Shown here: in pieces, positions 17,684 through 25,019 of the stretch
How the letters are laid out: each line of letters starts with the position of its first letter
Numbering within the stretch: the first letter of the stretch is position 1
Assembly: GCA_903904855.1 (NCBI GenBank)
Contig: CAIVEH010000124.1
Coordinates: forward strand, 1-32,103
Direction: 5' to 3'
Length of the DNA: 32,103 bases
DNA from: an uncultured Bacteroidota bacterium
GTDB taxonomy: Bacteria > Bacteroidota > Bacteroidia > Chitinophagales > Chitinophagaceae
Position numbers and translations under genes: made by a program
Notes under the pieces: generated by a model
Seen by the model: only the letters and a program-made list of their open reading frames with translations
Database searches by the model: none
Told to the model about the DNA's origin: nothing

Positions 17684-18622
17684 CTAATTTCTATACCTGC
17701 CATATTTACGCATTGTAGACAATGAAATACCAAAGCTATTTATTGTTCCGGAGCTTCCCGAAGTAAGTAAGCCAACTGCGTCATAAGTATAAATATTGCC
17801 AACTGAGGTTTTATAATATGGCCCCAACTGCCATACTACCCGGTCATGCCTGGTCCTGAATTCAACTCCACAACTTATATAAGGGCTAATCATGGTAGGA
17901 CTAAAAAAAGTGGTCAGGCTTTCCTGTGCAGCATCCCGTGCATCAGACAATATGGAAAAGTCTATGCCAGCAATTGCATAAAATCCTACTGGTTCCTTTG
18001 TATTACTGTAATACACAGCCCTAACAGGTATTGTGAAATAGGAAAGGTTGAATGTGGAGGTACCCGGGTTACCAAGATAATTATTAAAATCAATACTATA
18101 ATTGTATCCCTGATCACCTATTCCGAATTCTATTCCGAAATGCTGATCGAACATACAAGTGGCAAGGAAATTTTCAGCCGCAAAAAACTTTGCATGTGTA
18201 ATATAAGCAGGGTCGGATGAAACAATATTACTTCCTCCTAAATCCAGGTTAACTCCAAAATACCATCCACCCATGCCACCATTATGACCCTTTTTTTTTC
18301 CGTATTCCTTGCTGCCACTGCTTTTATATTCTTCAGTTTTGTTACCTCTCACAAACTTTCCAGATCGTGGCTTGTCTCCGGTTGCCTCATTAAAAAGAGT
18401 TCTTACGCCATTGGCATACTGGATAGAAGCCACTGTTGATTTTAATATAGTATTAGTGGGCCCATCAGGATTATTGTAAACTTTATATTTAACCTCATTT
18501 GGTGTGATATCGAGCACTTTGGACTGTATCTGTGTCCCACTGGTTAATGTGATAATATCCTGAGCAATAGCTTGTGATCCTAGAAACAGGACAGAAAGTA
18601 TAAAAAACATCATTTTCTTCAT
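17684..18622 (-). CDS. Outer-membrane beta-barrel protein
   Basis: A 312-aa exported protein. I chose the ATG at 18622 instead of the upstream in-frame ATG at 18652 because MKKMMFFILSVLFLGSQAIAQ is a textbook signal peptide and the preceding ten residues would lengthen it oddly; a -7 element at 18669-18676 fits this start. After cleavage comes DIITLTSGTQIQSKVLDITPNEVKYK...TILKSTVASIQYANG, a short N-terminal module common on Bacteroidota outer-membrane proteins. A basic, Gly/Ser-rich linker follows (about residues 85-117), and then a barrel of about 190 aa with alternating strands (GWYFGVNLDLGGS, FGIEFGIGDQGY, YFTIPVRAVYYS, YISCGVEFRT, VVWQLGPYYKT). No ligand is predictable. It stands alone; no partner gene adjoins. 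Confidence 0.82.
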   Translation of the reverse strand: MKKMMFFILSVLFLGSQAIAQDIITLTSGTQIQSKVLDITPNEVKYKVYNNPDGPTNTILKSTVASIQYANGVRTLFNEATGDKPRSGKFVRGNKTEEYKSSGSKEYGKKKGHNGGMGGWYFGVNLDLGGSNIVSSDPAYITHAKFFAAENFLATCMFDQHFGIEFGIGDQGYNYSIDFNNYLGNPGTSTFNLSYFTIPVRAVYYSNTKEPVGFYAIAGIDFSILSDARDAAQESLTTFFSPTMISPYISCGVEFRTRHDRVVWQLGPYYKTSVGNIYTYDAVGLLTSGSSGTINSFGISLSTMRKYGRYRN

Positions 18623-18668
18623 AAAATATAATTTTTTAAAAGTATAAATCAATTTTGGCTAGGTGGTA

Positions 18669-18676
18669 CAAATATA
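18669..18676 (-). promoter_or_regulatory. -7 promoter element of the outer-membrane protein gene
   Basis: TATATTTG on the minus strand matches TAnnTTTG. It lies 47 bp upstream of the ATG at 18622 and would put the upstream ATG at 18652 close to the start point. No good -33 TTTG at the usual spacing. Confidence 0.35.
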
Positions 18677-19117
18677 TGGCATTGGATTCTCACTAAGTAC
18701 CGGAGTTTAATTTCAATAATTTTTTCTTCAGAATATTTATTATAAATCTGAGTAATCAACTCTTCTTGAACGGGAACAATTTCAAAATCCACTAAATAAA
18801 CAATCGCATTTACAAATTACAGTCTTCGACTAATGTGCAGGAAGTGTTTTTGAACTAACTAATACTTAATTACCGAAACTATGTACTGCCAAACTAGCAA
18901 AAAAATATCATTAATACTTTTTAATATTTGTATAATTTAGTATAAATTTGATTTTTTGTTAACAATTTCCACTATCTACTTGTTTAAATAATTATACACA
19001 TTTAATATTTTACGATTTGAATTGTTTCCATTAACATAACAGCAAAAAAAATTATTGCGTTTATTTTTTTAACAAAATAAATAGTAGTACCTTAGATGCT
19101 AATGATAATAGAATAAC
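18677..19117. other. AT-rich divergent intergenic region
   Basis: About 440 bp between the minus-strand outer-membrane gene and the plus-strand 89-aa gene. Very AT-rich in its second half, with several homopolymer runs of A and T. No coding signal and no clear repeat seen. Confidence 0.5.
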
Positions 19118-19387
19118 ATGAGGGAAACTACTCAACTACAATGCATTACTGAAAAATTAAAAAAAGGCATGCTTTTCGGCTTATTTGATGATGGCAACAA
19201 ATGCTATTTTCAGGATGGAGAAAGAGTAAGTTATACAAAATTATGGATGGCAATACGTGAATATTATAATTTGCCAATACGCCACAACAGAACTCTTGCT
19301 GAAGTTTGCCAGGACTTATTTGTGGGTACACACAGTTATAAATACTCCCAGCACAAATGGGAAAGGAAACAGCTAAATAATGCATGA
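19118..19387 (+). CDS. Hypothetical protein, 89 aa
   Basis: A small basic protein without signal peptide or membrane span. Seen: MLFGLFDDGNKCYFQDGERVSYTKLWMAIREYYNLP near the middle, which reads like two short strands followed by a helix, then a basic His/Lys-rich C-terminus (THSYKYSQHKWERKQL). I do not recognise the family. The ATG lies in an A-rich context typical of the neighbouring genes, and amino-acid use looks protein-like rather than random. The gene is isolated between two large AT-rich regions, the second of which is the control region of the giant gene at 19962. A DNA-binding role is possible but unsupported by a motif. Confidence 0.55.
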   Translation: MRETTQLQCITEKLKKGMLFGLFDDGNKCYFQDGERVSYTKLWMAIREYYNLPIRHNRTLAEVCQDLFVGTHSYKYSQHKWERKQLNNA

Positions 19388-19597
19388 AAAATTGACAATA
19401 TTCTGATTGGTTGCAAAATATTATGACAAATTATTTTGAAGCTAAAATGTTGAATTTAAATGTTATTTATTTCATACTACATACTCGACTCCTAAGCATT
19501 TAACAAAACATCACAGATTGATCCAATTCCATACAGCCATCTATAAATGCTTTATTAAAAGCACCATACCCAATCAATGTAAGTTGAAATAGAATTG

Positions 19598-19647
19598 GTA
19601 TCAAATTGCAACTGATTTATATCAGCTTAATATTTGATACAAATCAC
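19598..19647. promoter_or_regulatory. Nested dyad with two Fnr-like half-site pairs
   Basis: GTATCAAAT (19598-19606) and ATTTGATAC (19632-19640) are exact inverses and enclose CTGAT-TTAT-ATCAG (19612-19625), itself a perfect 5+4+5 palindrome; both share the centre near 19619. The right arm overlaps TTGAT-ACAA-ATCAC (19634-19647), one base from the Fnr consensus TTGAT-N4-ATCAA. The two TGAT-N4-ATCA boxes are 22 bp apart centre to centre, two helical turns. Likely bound by a Crp/Fnr-family regulator; it may also extrude as a cruciform or hairpin. Confidence 0.4.
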
Positions 19648-19763
19648 GCTTTATAAAGGAATAATCAGTAATATTGTACTATGAAATAGTTTCTATTCCA
19701 CTACTTGATGTATCAGGAAACATAAACAGTCTATTCCAAATAAAATCATCATAAATCACTTAA

Positions 19764-19843
19764 ACCGTTTAGAAACTATTCCGACCATTTAGAAATTATT
19801 TAAGATTTTTTTTTACCGTTTAGAAATTATTTCGACCGTTTAG
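19764..19843 (+). promoter_or_regulatory. Four LytTR-like boxes in two 20-bp-period pairs
   Basis: ACCGTTTAG starts at 19764, ACCATTTAG at 19784, ACCGTTTAG at 19815 and again at 19835. Within each pair the period is 20 bp and the following AAA(C/T)TATT(C/T)CG is also kept; the pairs are 51 bp apart. Three boxes fit the published LytTR-domain half-site pattern [TA][AC][CA]GTTN[AG][TG] at every position. LytTR regulators bind two such direct repeats about two turns apart. The last box ends 8 bp before a TTTG that could be the -33 element. Inference: a LytTR response regulator controls the giant gene. Confidence 0.6.
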
Positions 19844-19851
19844 AAATCCGT

Positions 19852-19883
19852 TTTGGTGCAGGGTATTCAGCAATAGTAATTTG
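19852..19883 (+). promoter_or_regulatory. Candidate promoter of the second giant gene
   Basis: TTTG (19852-19855), a 20-bp spacer, then GTAATTTG (19876-19883), which keeps the TTTG of the -7 consensus TAnnTTTG but not the TA at the exact place. Spacing fits the Bacteroidota pattern (19-21 bp). The leader would be about 75 nt and contains an inverted repeat GGTGCA/TGCACC (19855-19860, 19882-19887) that overlaps the promoter. Confidence 0.35.
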
Positions 19884-19961
19884 CACCTGAATAGAGGCAA
19901 ATAACAATTCTATCACGTATTTCTAAAATTATTCAAAAAAAGACAAAAAAAATCGAAACTT

Positions 19962-22900
19962 ATGTCGACAAAAAAGTTATTCTCTGAAACACATCCAGTA
20001 AAGAAGGAAAACGGTTTAGGTTCATTTTTTACGGTTATTGCAATAGGGATGTTATTGCTGGGATTACTGCTTTACAGTGTTACGTCCCAGGCGCAGATAA
20101 CACTTACCTATAGCCAGAGTTTCACAAGTGGTGTAATAGCAACAACCCAATGTACAGCATGGGAATCCTACAGGGCATCTTTGCTACCTGGCTACACTTA
20201 CAGCGGGTTTAACATAAGCGGCAGCCATGACCCTGTAGGTATTACCTGTACCGATCCGATTACTGCCAGAATTATAGCAGACTCACTGCACATGGGACAT
20301 CAGGTATTTGGCCTAACATCCGATGGCCATAGCTGGTTTGTTCAGGGCGGTTGTTCAGGAGCAATTGAATTGGGAGGAGATGTACCGAGTGGAGGCTGTT
20401 CCTGCGGCGCGTCCGGATATTCAGTAAGGCCTTGTTTCTCAGGTGGTGCCAACTGGGGCGGTATAAACGGACCCAGTTGCAGTCCCACCTCACAGGTAAT
20501 GACTGTAAAATTCTTTGTTGTTCCGGTCTCTTTTAATAATGGACCGGCACAAACCATGAGTCTTTGTGCAAATACAAGTACATCAATAAGCTCAATGCTT
20601 ACGATTACTGATGGCGAAGGTGATACTGAAACATGGACTGTAACTTCGGCGCCAGGACATGGCACAATTGTGGGACTTCCTGCCACCGCAGCTTCAGATA
20701 CCAATGTTTCACCTGCCGGAGTTACTTATACTCCTACACCAGGATATACCGGCACGGACGTTTTTACAGTTCAGGTAAATAATGGATTCCAGACAGCTAC
20801 TACTACAATCTCTGTTACAGTTTCTCCTGCACCCAATCCAATAACAGGTTCATCAACTGTCTGTACCGGCAATACCGTTTCCCTTACAGAAACAACGGGA
20901 GGTGGTAGCTGGAGCAGCAGCAATACAGCACGTGCCACAGTTTCAGGAACTGGTGTAGTATCCGGAATAACCACCGGATCAATCACAATAAGCTATACTG
21001 CAGCAGGATGCTCCGGCTTTTTCCCGATGACAGTTAACCAAACACCGGCTTCGATAACCGGCCCATCTACAGTATGTTCCGGTTCGACTCTCTCTTTGAG
21101 TGATGCCAGCCCCGGAGGCACGTGGAGCAGCAGCAGCATTACTAATGCTACTGTAAGCGCTCTTGGTGTAGTTTCCGGCCTTATTCCCGGATCGGCAAAT
21201 ATTATTTATACCTTACCAGGAGGTTGTAATGTCAGTCAGTCAATTACAGTGAATACAACTCCATCAGCTATCAGCGGTTCAGGAACTGTTTGTACCGGTA
21301 ATACAATTACCCTTACGGAACCTACAACTGGCGGCTCATGGAGCAGCAGCAATACTGCAATGGCTACTGTTGGCGGTACCACAGGTATAGTAACTGGCGT
21401 AACACCCGGCATTATAACAATAAGTTACTCAACATCCTTTGGCTGCTCAGCATCTTTCCCGATGACCGTCAACCTGACCCCTGCTGTAATCGGCGGGACA
21501 TTAACTGTTTGTGCAGGTCATATAACACCTCTTACCGATGCCAGTACCGGCGGAACGTGGAGCAGCAGCAGCACTCCAATTGCGACTGCAGGCGCTACCA
21601 CAGGTGCCGTAACCGGCATCATTCCGGGTACTGCAGGGATCACCTATACATTACCGGGAGGCTGTAGTACTTCAGCAACAATAACTGTTAACCCAACACC
21701 CGCAGCAATTACAGGTACATCATCAGTTTGCGCAGGTTCTACTGTTACTTTATCTGACCCCACAGCGGGTGGAGTTTGGAGCAGCAGCAACACTGCTCTC
21801 GCTTCTGCGGGCGGATCAGGCTCAATAACAGGAGTTGCTGCAGGTGTTGTGAGTATTATTTATACACTTCCGGCAGGTTGTACAGCTACCATTCCTTTCA
21901 CAGTTAACCCCACTCCTGCAGCAATAACCGGAGCCGGTCCAGTTTGCCTTGGGTATACAGCAACACTTACCGATGGAATTACCGGTGGCACCTGGACCAG
22001 CGGCACTATTGCTGTAGCAACAATTGGTGCAACCAGTGGTATCGTTACAGGAATAACAGCAGGCACTACCAACATTACTTATACTTTACCGGGTGGATGT
22101 AACGTAACGGCTCCTGTTACTGTTTCTTCTTCTTTACCAGTAATTGGCGGACCTGATGTGGTATGCCTGGGCAACACTGCAACTTTAACCAATTCAACTC
22201 CACTTGGTATCTGGAGCAGTTCCAATCCTTCAGGAGTCAGTATAAATCCAACTACCGGCCTCATGGCAGGATTAAGTCCTGGCCCGGTAACAATTACCTA
22301 TTCATTAGGAGCTTGCTCTGCAACTAAATCTGTAACAGCGAATCCGGCACCTCCACCAGTAACCGGAGGTCCTAACGTATGTCTTGGAACATCAGTGACA
22401 CTAACAGATGCAACACCATCGGGTTCATGGTCAAGCAGTAACCCATTAATTGCAACCATAGGTTCTGGTTCCGGAACTGTGACAGGCTTATCAATCGGCA
22501 GCGCAATCATCACTTACATATTAGGACCAGGCTGTAGCATTACATCAACGGTATCTGTGCAACCTGCACCAGCACCTATTGCCGGTCCGAATCACATATG
22601 CGTTGGTAATACTGCAACTTATACCGATGCCTCACCTGGTGGTTCATGGAGCAGTACAAACCCATTGATAGCTCCGATTTCAGTATCAGGTATAGCTACT
22701 GGTATTGGTGGCGGACTTGATACTATCCTGTATACCTTATCAACCGGCTGTTACACCAGGCTAGTGCTTCCTATCATATCTGTACCACTATTTACAGGCC
22801 TGGATACCGTATGTGCATTTGGAGATACAGTCACCATCAGAGACAGCAATACTACAGGTTTATATACAAGCGCATTGGTTACTGTTACAAATGAGGGAAG

Positions 22901-24794
22901 CGGAAATGGGTTAGTACTCGGGCATGGAGCTGGTATTGCAACTATTACCTATACTGTACCGGAAGGATGTTATGTAATTGAAACATTAACAGTGCATCCC
23001 TTACCAGGTACAATAAGCGGCAATTACAATGTTTGTTCAGGCGGAACTACGGTCCTCAGTGATATTAGTACAGGAGGAGTATGGAGCATCAGTAACCATG
23101 CGGTAGCAAGCCTGGATTCAATAAGCGGCACAATGACCGGCATTACAACAGGTACGGCTTTTGTTACCTATACGCTGCCTACAGGTTGTTTTAAAGATAC
23201 ACTTGTAACAATTACACCACCTCCATCTTCTATAACCGGAACATCAGGTATTTGTTTATTTTCCAGTGCAACGCTGACAGATAGTGTTTTGGGAGGAACC
23301 TGGACAAGCAGTATTCCTTCAATTGCTACGGTATCAGGAACTGGCCTGGTTACTGGCGTGGCAACAGGTGTAGTTTCTATTACCTACTCAATTGGGTCCT
23401 CCTGCCGTTCAACAAAGACAATTACTGTTAATCCATTGCCGGCATCATTTGTTACTGTTGGCGGGGGTGGTTATTGTGCTGGTGATTCGGGTACACATGT
23501 CTGGCTTAATGGCTCTCAGACCGGATTTAATTACCAGTTGTTCAATGGCCTTAGCCCTGTGGGAGCCCATATATCCGGTACAGGAATGATTCTTGATTTC
23601 GGATTACAGACAGGCGCCGGCACCTATACTATTCAAGCATCTAATCCTGTTACAACTTGCGCAAATGGAATGTCAGGTTCTGCTTTAATCAATATACTAC
23701 CATTACCTACTGCCTACGCTGTAACCGGTGGTGGCCCATACTGCACAGGTGGTACAGGAGTGCCTATTGGTCTTTCCGGATCGCAAACTGGTGTTAATTA
23801 TCAATTGTATTTTGGCACCACTCCTTTTGGAGCGCCATTTGCAGGAACCGGAAGCCCACTTGATTTTGGTTTGCATAATATTGCAGGCACATACAAAATA
23901 ATCGGTACCAACACTACTACAACGTGTTTCGGCAATATGGGAGATACTGTATCTATAAGTGTAGCGCCTGTAGTTATACCTTCAGTATCCCTTTCAACTG
24001 CTAATGATACTGTTTGTGCCGGAACTTTGGTCACCGTATCTTCAGCTGCCACAAATGGAGGAACCTTACCTACTTACCAATGGAAACTAAACGGAGTGAT
24101 TACAGGTACGGGTTTACCAACATACAGCTATATTCCTGCCAATGGTGATGTAATAAGGGTATTGCTTACAAGCAATGCTACATGCGCTCAGCCTGATACT
24201 GCAAGCAATTCACTAACATTAACCGTTGAACCAATTCCGTCACCGGCTGTTGCAATATCAGCTGCACCTGGAACAACAATAGCACCAGGACAATCAGTTA
24301 CTTTTACCTGCAACGTAACAGGAGCCGGAACTTATACTTTAAGTTATCAATGGCTGGTCAATGGTTCACCAATTACCGGAGCAACTACCTCAAGCTATAC
24401 CAGCAGCTCACTGAACAATGGAGATGTTGTAACCTGCGATGTAACAGCCAGCGGCCCTTGCGGCAATCCTGCGGCAAATGGATCTGTAACCATAACAATT
24501 AACCGCACAAGCGTTACAACAATAAATGCAGGATCCGATCTGATAGTAATACCAAATCCCAACAAAGGAAACTTTTCAGTAAAAGGAACTTTAAATCAGT
24601 TAACTGACCAGGAGGTTACAATATCTCTCACAGATTTACTTGGCAGGGAAATATATAAGAATACAGTTTTGGTAAAGAATGGCAAAATAGATGCATCGGT
24701 TTCGGCAGGAAATAACGTGGCAAGCGGAACATATCTTCTTAGCGTGTACAATTCTTCCGAAAACAGGATATTTCATATAGTTATTGACAAATAA
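19962..24794 (+). CDS. Second giant T9SS-secreted multi-repeat protein (1610 aa)
   Basis: Predicted exported surface protein. The N-terminus is a long basic stretch followed by a hydrophobic core and LLYSVTSQAQ, a signal peptide cut near residue 45. Residues 45-185 form a Cys-rich unknown domain (WFVQGGCSG, SGGCSCGASGY). Residues 185-288 look like a cadherin/Big-type domain (TPTPGYTGTDVFTVQVNNG). Then come twelve ~72-aa Ig-like modules (about 291-1157: PITG...VCxGxTxTLTD...GGTWSSSN...ATV...GxxITYTLPGGC), two ~87-aa GGGxYC modules (about 1158-1330), two Ig-like domains, and a type A T9SS sorting domain (about 1525-1610, IPNPNKGNFSVKG, ending FHIVIDK). The sorting domain is clearly related to that of the 2361-aa protein. 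Export through T9SS and a role in adhesion or matrix are inferred. The gene is monocistronic: a rich control region precedes it and a terminator follows. Confidence 0.9.
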   Translation: MSTKKLFSETHPVKKENGLGSFFTVIAIGMLLLGLLLYSVTSQAQITLTYSQSFTSGVIATTQCTAWESYRASLLPGYTYSGFNISGSHDPVGITCTDPITARIIADSLHMGHQVFGLTSDGHSWFVQGGCSGAIELGGDVPSGGCSCGASGYSVRPCFSGGANWGGINGPSCSPTSQVMTVKFFVVPVSFNNGPAQTMSLCANTSTSISSMLTITDGEGDTETWTVTSAPGHGTIVGLPATAASDTNVSPAGVTYTPTPGYTGTDVFTVQVNNGFQTATTTISVTVSPAPNPITGSSTVCTGNTVSLTETTGGGSWSSSNTARATVSGTGVVSGITTGSITISYTAAGCSGFFPMTVNQTPASITGPSTVCSGSTLSLSDASPGGTWSSSSITNATVSALGVVSGLIPGSANIIYTLPGGCNVSQSITVNTTPSAISGSGTVCTGNTITLTEPTTGGSWSSSNTAMATVGGTTGIVTGVTPGIITISYSTSFGCSASFPMTVNLTPAVIGGTLTVCAGHITPLTDASTGGTWSSSSTPIATAGATTGAVTGIIPGTAGITYTLPGGCSTSATITVNPTPAAITGTSSVCAGSTVTLSDPTAGGVWSSSNTALASAGGSGSITGVAAGVVSIIYTLPAGCTATIPFTVNPTPAAITGAGPVCLGYTATLTDGITGGTWTSGTIAVATIGATSGIVTGITAGTTNITYTLPGGCNVTAPVTVSSSLPVIGGPDVVCLGNTATLTNSTPLGIWSSSNPSGVSINPTTGLMAGLSPGPVTITYSLGACSATKSVTANPAPPPVTGGPNVCLGTSVTLTDATPSGSWSSSNPLIATIGSGSGTVTGLSIGSAIITYILGPGCSITSTVSVQPAPAPIAGPNHICVGNTATYTDASPGGSWSSTNPLIAPISVSGIATGIGGGLDTILYTLSTGCYTRLVLPIISVPLFTGLDTVCAFGDTVTIRDSNTTGLYTSALVTVTNEGSGNGLVLGHGAGIATITYTVPEGCYVIETLTVHPLPGTISGNYNVCSGGTTVLSDISTGGVWSISNHAVASLDSISGTMTGITTGTAFVTYTLPTGCFKDTLVTITPPPSSITGTSGICLFSSATLTDSVLGGTWTSSIPSIATVSGTGLVTGVATGVVSITYSIGSSCRSTKTITVNPLPASFVTVGGGGYCAGDSGTHVWLNGSQTGFNYQLFNGLSPVGAHISGTGMILDFGLQTGAGTYTIQASNPVTTCANGMSGSALINILPLPTAYAVTGGGPYCTGGTGVPIGLSGSQTGVNYQLYFGTTPFGAPFAGTGSPLDFGLHNIAGTYKIIGTNTTTTCFGNMGDTVSISVAPVVIPSVSLSTANDTVCAGTLVTVSSAATNGGTLPTYQWKLNGVITGTGLPTYSYIPANGDVIRVLLTSNATCAQPDTASNSLTLTVEPIPSPAVAISAAPGTTIAPGQSVTFTCNVTGAGTYTLSYQWLVNGSPITGATTSSYTSSSLNNGDVVTCDVTASGPCGNPAANGSVTITINRTSVTTINAGSDLIVIPNPNKGNFSVKGTLNQLTDQEVTISLTDLLGREIYKNTVLVKNGKIDASVSAGNNVASGTYLLSVYNSSENRIFHIVIDK
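20832..23435 (+). repeat. Twelve tandem ~72-aa (about 216-bp) Ig-like coding modules
   Basis: The unit runs from PxxITG through the Cys-containing VCxGxTxxL, GGTWSSSN and TGVxxGxxxITYTLPGGC to xxTVN, repeated twelve times. Two cysteines per unit are nearly always kept. In the first five units the DNA word TGGAGCAGCAGC is identical at 20910, 21123, 21339, 21558 and 21777 (periods 213-219 bp), suggesting a younger amplification at that end; later units are more diverged, and unit 10 has lost the WSSS core. Confidence 0.85.
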
Positions 24795-24815
24795 AAGAAG
24801 GTGGTTAGTGATTGC

Positions 24816-24853
24816 AAAGGTGGGTTGCCATATTGGCTGCCCACCTTTTTTTT
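24816..24853 (+). terminator. Rho-independent terminator of the second giant gene
   Basis: AAAGGTGGG (24816-24824) pairs with CCCACCTTT (24840-24848), with a partly paired inner GCC/GGC, followed by a run of T to 24853. It begins 22 bp after the stop codon. Confidence 0.85.
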
Positions 24854-25007
24854 GCAGGCATTAATTGAAATGGCAATATTCCATTTATTTGATTAAAATA
24901 TAAAAACAATAAATTCAAAGCGCCTCGCGAATAATTCTAGTCGCCGAAATGAGACTTTCAATAACAAGATACAGGAATACCAGATTTCCTTGTTCGCTGA
25001 TTTATAT

Positions 25008-25015
25008 TATTTTTG
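25008..25015 (+). promoter_or_regulatory. -7 promoter element very close to the MscS-family start codon
   Basis: TATTTTTG matches TAnnTTTG; 19 bp upstream is TTTC (24985-24988), one base from the -33 TTTG. The start point would fall at or next to the ATG at 25020, implying a leaderless or nearly leaderless mRNA. If translation instead begins at the in-frame GTG for Val12, a leader of about 30 nt results. Confidence 0.4.
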
Positions 25016-25019
25016 ACAG

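Larger units (their letters stand above)
19388..19961. other. Control region upstream of the second giant gene
   Basis: About 570 bp without a gene but dense in ordered signals: a nested dyad at 19598-19640 with an overlapping Fnr-like site to 19647, four ACCGTTTAG-type boxes at 19764-19843, and a promoter candidate at 19852-19883. The first 200 bp show nothing specific. Confidence 0.6.

Noticed and set aside
19598..19640. tRNA or attachment site in the nested dyad
   Set aside because: No cloverleaf and no integrase or direct duplicate of the sequence in the window.
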